Source of the DNA: Chlamydomonas sphaeroides
Lineage: Eukaryota > Chlorophyta > Chlorophyceae > Chlamydomonadales > Chlamydomonadaceae
NCBI GenBank assembly: GCA_001662425.1
Contig: BDDC01000217.1
Location: 48,148-77,936 of the forward strand
Reading direction: 5' to 3'
DNA: 29,789 bases
Shown: in pieces, positions 1 to 8,715 of the stretch
Layout of the letters: every line of letters begins with the position of its first letter
Numbering within the stretch: the first letter of the stretch is position 1
Position numbers and translations under genes: made by a program
Notes under the pieces: model-generated
Database searches by the model: none
Told to the model about the DNA's origin: nothing
What the model saw: the letters and a program-made list of their open reading frames with translations, nothing else

Positions 1-303
1 GCTCGGTTGGGCACAACAACGGGAAGCCGCGAAACCGGAGCCGCGACTGCCCCTACGACCTGTTCGCGACGCACGGGCCATCCATCTCCCCACAGCCCCC
101 AGGCCCCCAGGCTCCCAACCCCGATGAACCCCAGCCCCTCAGCCCCCCACCCCCCACCCCCGCATCTGGCCAACAGCCACCGCCCAGAGGGCCAGCATTT
201 CAGCCATCAGTGCGTGCCTCAGTGCTGCCTCCTCTCGCGCCCCGAGGGCCCCAGCGCCCCCCAGCCCCCCGATACACCCGCGCCTCCCCCCCCTCGCGCA
301 CAC
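1..303 (-). other. Intron and left window edge of the ion-channel gene
   Basis: This stretch lies just after the M3-encoding exon of the minus-strand channel gene. It begins with a good donor (GTGTGC) reading leftwards from 303. A further exon should carry the M3-M4 loop and M4, but I could not place it with confidence. One possible acceptor with the right phase (TCGTAG followed by GGGC, near 50-55) would give a short open tail running off the edge. The remainder is C-rich intron-like sequence. Confidence 0.5.
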
Positions 304-3300
304 CTGGCTAGCAGCGTGGACGCGTACTTGCGCACGCAGGAGCGCTTGGTGGCCACCGCCAGGGTGATGGTGGCCACCCGGTTGACCAGCAGGCTCTCGA
401 TGCAGGCCAGCGCGATCATGATGTACGACACCAGCACCACCATCTGCAGCGCTGCGGGAGCAGGCAGCAGGGGGATGTACCGAGGGCGCAGCGAACTAGT
501 CAGCCGCATACCAGAAGCCAGGAGCTCGGGCCAAACGCTCGGGAGCAGGGGGAGGGAGGGGGACGTGGGGTGGGGTGGGAGGGCGAGGGAGGGGTCAGTG
601 CGCGGAAGGTCGCGGTGGTCTGTGCAGTAGGTGCGTTGTGCGCTAGGCGCCGTCTCCATGCGCTGCCGCGCGGTGGGCTGCGCTACAGCTGTGCATGCCC
701 CTGCACGCGCACCGTTGATGTAGTTGGCGGGCGGGAAGCTGAACACGAACTGCATGGCGGTGAGGCTGAGGAACATGGTGAGCACCACGCCTGGGGGCGG
801 GGGGTGGGAGGAGGTAGGCAGTGTGGAGGAGGGCCGGGCCCGCTGCCGCCGCCGCCTGCCTGCCCCACCACTGCCCCTCTCTCCCCGCCTGCCGCCCCTC
901 CCCCCCCCGGCTCACTCATCCTGTCGCCCAGGGCGTCGCAGGGCATAAAGAACACCACAAAGGCCACCAGCGTGATGAGCAGCACCTGGGGCCGGGGTGG
1001 GGGCGGGGTGGGGCCGGGGGGCGGAGGGGGGGGGCGGGGGCTCGTGGGGCGGCCCCACCCACGTGGACAGCCCCTCCCTGCCCCCCCGGCATTGCCCGGC
1101 GCGGTGCCTGGCGTCCTCAACACCGCCTGCGCGCCGCCCCGCCCCCGCAACTGCCCCTCGGTTCCTGTTTCCTGCTTTCCTGTTTTCCTTGCTCGGTTTC
1201 CGTTTCTATTTCCTTTGTAATCTCTCTCTCTCTCTCTCCGGGTCAGCACGCGCCGCGGCGCTCACTGGGATGAGGTTGGTGAGCACGTAGTAGGAGGACA
1301 CGCGCTTGAGCTGCGGTGTGGAAGAGGGGAGGAGGGAAAGGAGGAGGGAGGAGCAGAGGATTGCGAGGATGGGGGCAGGCGAGGTGGGGAGGAGAGGATG
1401 GAGTGGGCGGGCGGGAGGAGGGGAAGAACGGCAGGGCACAGGGCCAACAGGCGGTGGGGGCGGTTGCGCCTTGAGGCCGCCCTCCCACTGTCGTACCATG
1501 ATGTCCGCCACCAGCACGACAGGGCCATACAGCGCGCGCGCCTCGTCGTACACGGCCGTGTGGGTGCCGCAGTCGCCGGGATGCGTGGTGCCCTGGTGGC
1601 TGTTGTCGGGCAGGTAGCGCTGCGGCGGCGCCAGCGACTCGTACAGCGCGGGGGCGGCGGCGGCGTCCGGGGAGGGCGGCGGCAGCGAGTACCTGCCCGG
1701 GGGTGGGTGGGTCATGGCGCACAGACCCGGGTGGGGAGGGGGGCACAGACCCGGGTGGGGAGGGCTTGCGGGCATGGGCGCCGCCACTGGCTGCGGGCAG
1801 CGCGCTACCCAAGGCGCACTAAGCGGCACGCCTGCGTATCGGGGGCCTGCGTACCGGGGGTCCGCTCCTGCCTCCCTGTCGTGACCGCCCGTGCCCTGCC
1901 CCGCCCCTGCGCTGCCGCCCCGCACCCCAGCCTGCGCCAAGGCCCCCGCCGCACTTTGGCGCCGTCACGCCCAGCGCCTTGTGGCAGGCCCGGCTGTCGT
2001 ACAGCTTGCCCTTGCCCCACTTCATGCGCCAGCCAGCCAGGTCAGCGCCTGCGGTGGGGAGGCGGCAGGGAAGGGGGGGGCGGGGGCGTGGCATGTGCTT
2101 CCGAGGCTATGGGCCGCCCACAGCCGGACCGCAGCAAGGGGGCACGCAGGTGCAAGGGGGCACCCACGTGTGTTCACAAATAGGTAGCATGTTGAAAGCA
2201 CCAGCCCCCACCACCTCGAGCCCGGCCCCCGCGGCCCACCCTTGGTGTGCGCCGTGTTGTTGAGCTTGGCCACGTGGTCCCACTTGAGGCCCACCGAGGG
2301 GGCCAGCGCGTCCGCGATGACCAGCTCCAGCAGCAGGTGCTGCAAGACAGGAGGGCGGAGGGCGGCAGGGGGCGCAGGGCAATGGGGGGGTGCACCGGAA
2401 GGATGAGGCGAGGGCGGCCAAGGAAGGGCAGGCGACGACGGCGAGCAGGCCGGGCGGCGGCGACTGCGGCGGCAGGTCTGCAGGCCGGCAGCACAGCAGC
2501 CGGGGCTCCCACACACCAGCTCCGTCGGGACGGCGCTGGGCGTCGCCCCCTGCATTAGCGCACCCCACTAAACGCATCCCTGCTTGCCTGCTACGCACGA
2601 CCGACGCGTCGCCACCCCCTCGAACTAGTGCCGCGTGTAGTGCTTTCCTTTTCTTGCTTGCCTTAGAAATAAACACACCTGGTGGTCAAAGGGGTAGGCC
2701 CGAAAGTCCAGCGGGGCGTACCTGTGCCAGGGCGCCAGGACGGGGAAGGGCAGCGGCTCAGGGGCAAGAGGCTGCAGCGGACGGGGAGGCCCGCGGCCAC
2801 GACAGGAAGGGGGAAGGGGCGGGAGTCCGCACGCATATACCGCATAGGCCGTCCCCTGCCCTCCCCCCCTGCCCTGCTCCCCTCCTCGCTCCTGGCCTCC
2901 CCCGGCGGCCCCCGCCCACCAGGTGCCGATCAGCCGCACGCTCCACGTCACGAGCCCCGAGCTGGCGTTGGCATTGATGCGGTAGCGCAGCACCTGGTCC
3001 TGCGCGCGGAGGCGGCGGGGACAAAGGTTCGGGGGGGGGCGCAGGCCTACCCGGACGTGCAGCCTGATGAGGGAATTACGTGCTACTGTTAATCGCCCCC
3101 ATCCCAGCCTCCATCACAGCCCCCCCCCACCCCCACCCCGGCACCTGGTCCAGTGCCAGCAGGTTGGGCAGCTCCAGCCCCGGCAGCCACACGCCGTCGC
3201 AGCAGCCCTCCGCCAGCAGGCCGCCGCTGTCGCAGGGCAGGGCGCAGGAGGCCGCCGGCGTCGCCGCCGCCGCCGCGGTGGCTTCCGCCACGGCGGGCGC

Positions 3301-3793
3301 GGCGCGCGGGTCGGGCCAGGTGAGGATCACCCACCACACAGCCTGTGGCGATCGGGGCCCGGGGAAGGGACGGCCGCGCGCGGCTGTGGCGCGAGAACGG
3401 CCAGACCACCGGCGGGAGCTCGCCGCAGCCCGCAACCGTCCGTACTAAGCCTCCAGCACCACCAACAGTCCAACGCGCCGAACGCTCGAGTCCACACAGG
3501 CCCGTGCGCGCCTCGGTCAGTGGGGCTAGGGCCTCAACGGACCCACGGGTCGATCCCCTCCTCGGAAGACCAGCCCCAGCCCTGGCGCATGCAGCGCACC
3601 CACCCCCCACCTGGTAGCTGTTTCCCTCCTGGTCCATGTGCACCACGCGCTGCAGCAGCGCCGAGGTGACCACGTCCACACGAGGCGCCGGGGGCGGCAG
3701 CGAAGAGAGCGAGCCGCGAAGAGGGTTGGCCATCTGGCCGCTCGCCGCGCCCAGCAGCGCCGCGAGCGAGGCCAGCGCGAGTAGCGGGCGCAT
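304..3793 (-). CDS. Pentameric ligand-gated ion channel subunit (GLIC-like, no Cys-loop), 3' partial
   Basis: A subunit of a ligand-gated membrane channel, read from 11 exons on the minus strand: 3611-3793, 3145-3342, 2920-2999, 2679-2721, 2240-2339, 1955-2048, 1497-1692, 1266-1310, 916-985, 713-790, 304-451. All introns are GT-AG and all phases agree, giving 411 codons before the window edge. The start ATG has A at -3 and opens a signal peptide (about residues 1-19). The extracellular domain shows the family W-x-P motif (W113, P115) and YAPLDFRAYPFDHQ (155-168), very close to the SPLDFRRYPFDSQ of bacterial GLIC. Positions equivalent to the two loop cysteines are A156 and L170, so no disulphide can form. 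M1 is about 303-328, M2 336-357 and M3 364-388. M2 has the family order D(-1'), R(0'), S2', T6', L9'. The M3-M4 loop and M4 are outside the window. The exon 3 acceptor is ambiguous by 6 bases (two in-frame AGs). The family call is strong; the ligand is unknown. Confidence 0.88.
1221..1238. repeat. (TC)n microsatellite
   Basis: Nine TC dinucleotides in a row within the intron between channel exons 8 and 9. On the minus strand this reads as a (GA)n purine tract. Confidence 0.85.
1720..1764. repeat. Two tandem copies of a ~22-24 bp unit in a channel-gene intron
   Basis: CACAGACCCGGGTGGGGAG occurs twice in direct succession (from 1720 and from 1744), differing in length only by the G-run between them. 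It sits in the intron between exons 7 and 6 of the channel gene and has no visible coding role. Confidence 0.8.
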
Positions 3794-4250
3794 TGTTGCT
3801 ACGGTTGATGTGGGGTTGGAAGTTTGGTGATGAGGGGAGAGGCGTGCGAGAAGGATGGGGCAAGCGGCCGTCCAGCAATGAGAGGTTCGGCCGCGATGGC
3901 GCGAGCAAGGTTCGCTCGCGCATCGGGGGTGTGGTGACGCGGATGGTCTGCGCTCCGATACATACGTCAATGGCCTATGGCAGAAGCTGGGGTTGCTAGT
4001 CTGGCAGACAGAGGGTCGGCGGCGCGGGGCGCACCACGGGGCTGCGAACACTTTGACTCTTCGGCTCCGCCAAACAAACCTCCCCGCCCCGCAGCCACCC
4101 CGCGCGGTCGGCAGCTCGCACCGCCGCTCCCAGAATGAGTGCGCTCACCCACATGTGCACACGTCGTCAGTTGCCGCCAGCGCACATGGCGCGCCGTGCA
4201 CCTCATGGCACCCACAGCCAAGGACAGCACCGCCGGCGCCAACCGCACGA
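3794..4250 (-). promoter_or_regulatory. 457 bp spacer: 3' flank of the oxygenase gene and 5' flank of the channel gene
   Basis: The two minus-strand genes lie head to tail, so this stretch must hold the 3' untranslated region of the 2OG-oxygenase-like gene and the promoter and leader of the channel gene. I see no convincing TATA box and no TGTAA poly(A) signal (ttaca on the plus strand), the usual signal in volvocine algae. Assigned by position only. Confidence 0.35.
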
Positions 4251-7200
4251 CTAGGGCGGCGACAGACCCGCCGCAGGCGGCGGCGGCGGCGCCGCAGGCG
4301 GCGCTGGCGGCGCTGCTGGCGACGGCGGCAGGTACAGCCTGGCCAGGTCGTCCTCTGCCGCCAGGAACATCCGCAGCTGCGGTAGCTGCAGCGCAGCCAT
4401 CACGTCAGTCGGCAGCGGCTCCGGTGCCGCAGCCGCAGCCGCACCGCCGCCTACCCGGCGACCGCCCTCGTCGCCACATGCTCCAGCCATCTGGCTGCCG
4501 GCACCACCGCTGCACGTCTGCCGCCAGCCGATACCGCGCAGGGCCAGGCCCATACCCTGCGCCGCCTGCCGGCCCAGCTCCCACACCTCCTCGCCCCCGT
4601 CCCCGCTGCTGCCCGGCGCCCCACCCCCGCCCTGCGGCCCCTCCGCCATGCGAACCCAAGCCGGCTCCGCCCCGGGCGGCGTGTGCAACACCGGGCTGCC
4701 GCTGCTGCTGCTGCTGCCGCTGCTGCTGCCCGCACCCGCGCTGCCGCTGCTGTCCGTGCCGCTGCTCGCCGTCGCCCCTGGCAGCATGAGGCGGGCGAAG
4801 GCCTGCAGCCACGTGTGCGGCGCCGCAGCAGAGCCCACGGCCGCGGCCGCTGCCGGGGCCGGGGCCTGGCATGCTGGGTCCCGCTGGTGGCAAGCGTCGC
4901 GCTCCAGGCCTGACGTTGGCTCGCCGCGGCGCCGCTTGGCCGGCGGCAGCGGGTCCGCAGCCTGCTCCGGCTGCCCGCACGCCGGCGGCTGTGACGCGGA
5001 GGCGGCAGGCGGCGCAGCAGTTAGCCCCTGCGCCAACGTCATGCCCGGGCGCAGCGGACCCGCGTGCCGCCAGTCCGGCAGCGCGGGGGCCGGCGAGCTG
5101 CTGCTGCCGCCGCCGCCGCTGCTACCGCTGCTGCCGCTGTCGGTCGTCCCGCTGCTGCCCTCGTCGTCGCTGCCGCTCCCAGACCCGCCCGTGCTGCCTG
5201 CGCTGCCCTCCTCCGCCTCCTCCTCCTCCTCCCCGCCCTCGTCGCCGCTGTCGCCGCTGCTGGCGTCGGCCGCAGGCCCCAGCACCAGCGGCGGCGCGGG
5301 GGATGCCGTCTCCAGCCTCTCAGCGCCCCACCATGCCACGATCAGTGTCGTGCGGCGGGGCCCCGCCTCACGCACGCCCCGCCCCGGCCCAGCCTGGGCA
5401 CTCTGCTGCCGTCCCGACGCTGGCGCCCCGCCGGTGGGCCCCGGCGGGCTTCCTCCGCCAGCCCCAGCTTCCGCCGGCTGCCCCTGCCCCCCGGCCTCCG
5501 GCACCCCGGGCCGTGTGGCGGGGGCCTGAGGCATGACGCCGTGCAGGAGGTCTCCGGGCATCAGCAGCAGGCGGTTGGGGCGGGGCCCCACGGCCCAGCA
5601 CCGGCGGGCGAGTGGTGGCCGGCAGGCCGCACCACCGGCGGCCTCCGTAGCCCTCTCATCGATAGCTCCTGTAGGCGGGCGGCGGTATCGATACGCGGGC
5701 TTCGTGCATGCGGCCTACCCGGCAGCTGCCCGGCTGCCATTGCTTTGCACTTCAGCGCCGAGACCGATGTCGCCCCTGCTACGTTCCGGCCCCGTTCCAG
5801 TACATACCGTGCGGCGTCTGACCCAGGACCAGGGTGGGGCCGCCGGGGCAGCGGCCGGGTACGGGAGCGGGGCCCGCTGCCACAGCCGCAGGCGCCGCCA
5901 CCGCGCCAGGGGCGGCAGGCAGGTACAGCACGCTGCTGATGCGCGGGTGGCTGAGGCGGTATCGGCTGAGGCCCTGAGGCGGTGTGAAGCGGCGTGAAGC
6001 GGCGTGATGTGTGGTAATGGCTCAGGCCCTTGCTTTTCGGTAGGCTGGCTGCAGGGACACGCCGACGGCAAGGGGCGTCTTACGGTTCCTGCTCCCCAAA
6101 CAAAGCTGCACCCCTCCCTCCCGACCCCTCCCTCCCGACCGCTCACACCGGCACGCACCCCTCTCAGCACGTCCTCGTTCACGTCAAAGTGCAGCTGGTG
6201 GGCGCCAACCAAGCCCGGCCGGCGGGTGTGAGCCCACCACTCGGCCACCACCGCACCACGCAGCGCCGCGGCGAGCGCACGCCGCTGCTGCGGACCAGCC
6301 CGCAGCCGCCGCGCTGGCTCGTCACCGCCGCCTGCACCCTCCCCAGGCGTCGCCGCCGCCTCCCCGCCCTGCCCCTCCTCCGCGGCCGCCAGCAGCGTGG
6401 CGTGCAGCTGGCCGATGGCCTGCTCCACCACCGAGCGAGGAGGGGCGCCCTGAGCCAATGAGGGGGGGAGGAAGGACGGCGCGAGGCCCGAGTCCTGAAG
6501 GCCTGAGTCCGCCCCCGCCACCTGCCCGCTGCCCACTGCCCCCATTGCACCGAACGCCTCCCTGCTGTGGCCGCACGCACCAAGTTGTACAGGTAGCTGA
6601 AGAAGGGGGTGCTGCTGCGGCCGTAGCGGTGCTGCCGCCAGTAGCGCGAGCCGGCGGCCGGGTCGAAGGCGGCGGCCAGCCGCGCCAGCAGCGGAGCCGG
6701 CAGCGCGCCGTCGCACACCAGCGGAGCCGCCAGGCGGGGGCCGGGGCGCGGGTCGGAGCTGCTCGGGGACGGCCCTTGGGGTGGTGCCGCAGCCGTGGGG
6801 TCGGCTGCGGCGTGTGCGGCCCCCTCGCCCGCCGTGCTGCGTGCGCATGCGGCCCATGCGGCGTCCGACAGGCGCAGCCGGAGGCCCAGCCCGGCCGCCC
6901 AGGGCTCGGCCTCGGACCCACGGCCCGCGGCGCACAGCGCGACGGCCTGGGGTTTGTGGGACAAAGGGACAAGAGGGGAGCAAGCAGGCGTGGTGGGGCC
7001 GCAGAGCCGGCCGCGTTGGGCCACGAGCAGCGGAGGCATGGGCGAGGTTGGCCTCCCGCTTACATCCGGCTGCGGCAGCCCCTCATGAGAGCTGCACATG
7101 GCCAGCGGCGCAGCTCACTTGGAGGTACTGGGCCTGCGCCAGCTGCTCACACGTCGCAGCCAGCGGCCCGGGCGAGAGGCTGGCGGCGCCGCGGACGCCA

Positions 7201-7503
7201 GCTGTGGCGGCGTCAGCGGGGCCAAGCGCGAGCCTTCCTGGCGGGGACGTCCAGTCGCTGATGCACGTGCGGAGCAGGTCTGCAGCCTCCGCCAGCGCGC
7301 GGTCCGAGGCGTCAAGGTCCGCGTCAGGCTGCGGGATGTGGGCGACATGGGCGACCAACACGGCTATATTTCATAAAATCGACATGCGGAGATAGAAGAA
7401 CTTTGTCAACGCATTGCTTTCTTGCATGTCGCACCTGTTCTGTGATGTGCTGCCATCGCTCGAGGGCATGCCGCACGCGCATCACATCCGGCAAAAATGC
7501 CAT
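4251..7503 (-). CDS. 2-oxoglutarate/Fe(II)-dependent dioxygenase-like protein
   Basis: Six exons on the minus strand: 7435-7503, 7119-7328, 6581-6946, 6159-6449, 5808-5973, 4251-5668. They total 2,520 bp (839 residues plus TAG) with all GT-AG introns in phase. The start is the ATG of MAFLPDV (context CCCATGG). The double-stranded beta-helix signature is visible: proximal His and Asp in LHFDVNED (H302, D304); then SSVLYLP and GGPTLVLGQT (356-365); the distal His in NRLLLMPGDLLHGV (H410); and a likely 2OG-binding Arg before TLIVAWWG (R472 or R473). In the family these bind ferrous iron and the co-substrate. Between distal His and Arg is a ~60-residue Gly/Pro/Ala insertion. The remaining ~355 residues are low complexity, with acidic and Ser/Gly tracts and an Ala/Pro C-terminus. 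An upstream YWRQHRYGRSSTPFFSYLY segment fits an N-terminal part of the fold. The substrate is unknown; protein hydroxylation or small-molecule oxidation are both open. Confidence 0.8.
5981..6010. repeat. Three tandem 10-mers in an oxygenase-gene intron
   Basis: GGTGTGAAGC, GGCGTGAAGC and GGCGTGATGT follow each other just outside the acceptor of exon 5 (intron 5974-6158). A small slippage repeat; no function is visible. Confidence 0.75.
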
Positions 7504-7543
7504 GGGCTCTTATTGCTGAGAGATACTACAAGGCTTGCTTTTA

Positions 7544-7568
7544 GCAGGCGCGAGTGCCAAGCTGACGG
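7544..7568 (+). repeat. Direct repeat, copy A (partner at 10823)
   Basis: GCAGGCGCGAGTG followed by CCAAGCTGACGG. It matches 10823-10848 with one mismatch and one inserted base. The partner begins directly after the stop codon of the ankyrin gene. Confidence 0.6.
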
Positions 7569-7698
7569 CCTGCCCGATGACAGGCACCCAACACCCTTGG
7601 GACCCCACCGTTTCCCGCCCCGGCCACGGGGACACGTGGCTGTCACAGCCGTCTACGTGCATACCAGAGCCATCCCCTTGCCTAACGGCACTGTCCCC

Positions 7699-7802
7699 CG
7701 CGCTTACCGGCGCCGTCATCCCGCCTACCGAGGCCACCGCCGCGCCTATGGGCGCCGTCCTCGCGCCTACCGGCGCCTCCTCGCGCCTACCGGCGCCGGC
7801 TA
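7699..7802. repeat. Minisatellite array 1, about five 20-22 bp units
   Basis: The unit is close to CGCGCCTACCGGCGCC plus TCCT or GTCCT. Units 1, 4 and 5 are near-identical; units 2 and 3 have diverged. Each good unit contains the dyad GCGCC-TACC-GGCGC. A related three-unit array lies at 8297-8361. Confidence 0.85.
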
Positions 7803-8176
7803 CCTGCTCGCAGCGACGGGACGCTGTCGTGTCTCTTGTGCCAACACACCAATAACTCTCTTCTCAGCCGGCTAGCTACCGGTCGGCGCCCGCTACTGCT
7901 AGCAGCGCTTCCATCATCCCCACGCCTGGTGCCCGGGCGTGCATGCAGTTCGCTACACACTGACGAATGTAGCGGGGACGCGGCGCTAGGCTCGCCGCGC
8001 GGACCTGCCGTACAGCATCTCATCCCTGCTCAAGGTCTTAGGCACCACCAACACACACGCACACGTCAAACCTGCTCATGGCGGCGTTTGGGCTTCGCTC
8101 CCGCACTGGTGCACCGCTCTTGGCCGCATCCCTGCCTGCCTGTCGCACGGCTAATATGCCAATCCCCCAGGGCGTC

Positions 8177-8245
8177 GTGTGTCGGGGATATGTTGATTAT
8201 TACGAACACACGCACACGGGCATACACATACCCGACACTCCCCCG
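8177..8245. repeat. Imperfect inverted repeat
   Basis: GTGTCGGGGATATGT on the left pairs with ACACATACCCGACAC on the right after allowing one bulge, with a loop of about 35-40 bases rich in ACACACG. It could be a hairpin or a decayed mobile-element end. Seen by eye only. Confidence 0.4.
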
Positions 8246-8296
8246 ACTTCCCCGGGCGGTGCTGTGTCGGAGCACTCCAGTGTCACGCCACGTCCT

Positions 8297-8361
8297 CGCG
8301 CCTACCGGCGCCGTCCTCGCGCCCACCGGCGCCGCTCCTGCACCTACCAGCGCCGCCCTTG
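8297..8361. repeat. Minisatellite array 2, three units
   Basis: Same unit as the array at 7699-7802, about 500 bp downstream, with 21-22 bp spacing. The last unit has decayed (CACCTACCAGCGCC). Confidence 0.85.
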
Positions 8362-8524
8362 CGAGGGGGTGCGGCGGCGGTGACAGGACGAAGAGGCATT
8401 GCGGCGACGAAGGACCGGGTCCGGGCGGCAGCGGCGGCTGTGGCTAGCGCGGCCGCCGGAGCTCTGACGGCGGGCCCGCAGCTGGCAGCGGCGCTGCCCC
8501 TGCCACCGGCGGGCTGGGGCCAGG

Positions 8525-8547
8525 CTGCAGCCAGGGCTCGTGTCTTA
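8525..8547 (+). repeat. Dispersed short motif, copy 1
   Basis: CTGCAG followed by CCAGGGCTCGTGTCTTA. The same motif recurs at 12189-12209 and 13077-13098 in the same orientation. Confidence 0.5.
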
Positions 8548-8715
8548 AGTACCCAGGTCACCGGCGGAGTCATCCGACATGTAGGCCGTTTGGGGCTGAT
8601 AACCCGGGCTGGTGACCGAGGCGGCTGCAGGCTAGCGAAGCCCCCCAAAATGCTGACTTTGCTAGGCGCTTCCAGGCCGCAAGGCGAGAGGAATTCACCC
8701 ACCCCGGATGACTAG

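Larger units (their letters stand above)
7504..8715. other. Gene-poor spacer with minisatellites between divergent genes
   Basis: This lies between the starts of the minus-strand oxygenase gene (7503) and the plus-strand ankyrin exon (8716), so both promoters should be here. It holds two minisatellite arrays, an imperfect inverted repeat and short dispersed repeats. No reading frame here has a recognisable domain. In particular I could not find the expected F-box-coding first exon of the ankyrin gene. Confidence 0.5.

Noticed and set aside
4648..5939. Plus-strand open frames of 220-290 residues over the oxygenase gene
   Set aside because: They are mirror frames of the low-complexity tail; the minus strand carries the conserved motifs and a complete in-phase gene model.
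7414..7875. Plus-strand frame encoding Arg/Tyr-rich repeats
   Set aside because: It overlaps oxygenase exon 1 on the other strand, and its repeats are simply the minisatellite read in one frame.
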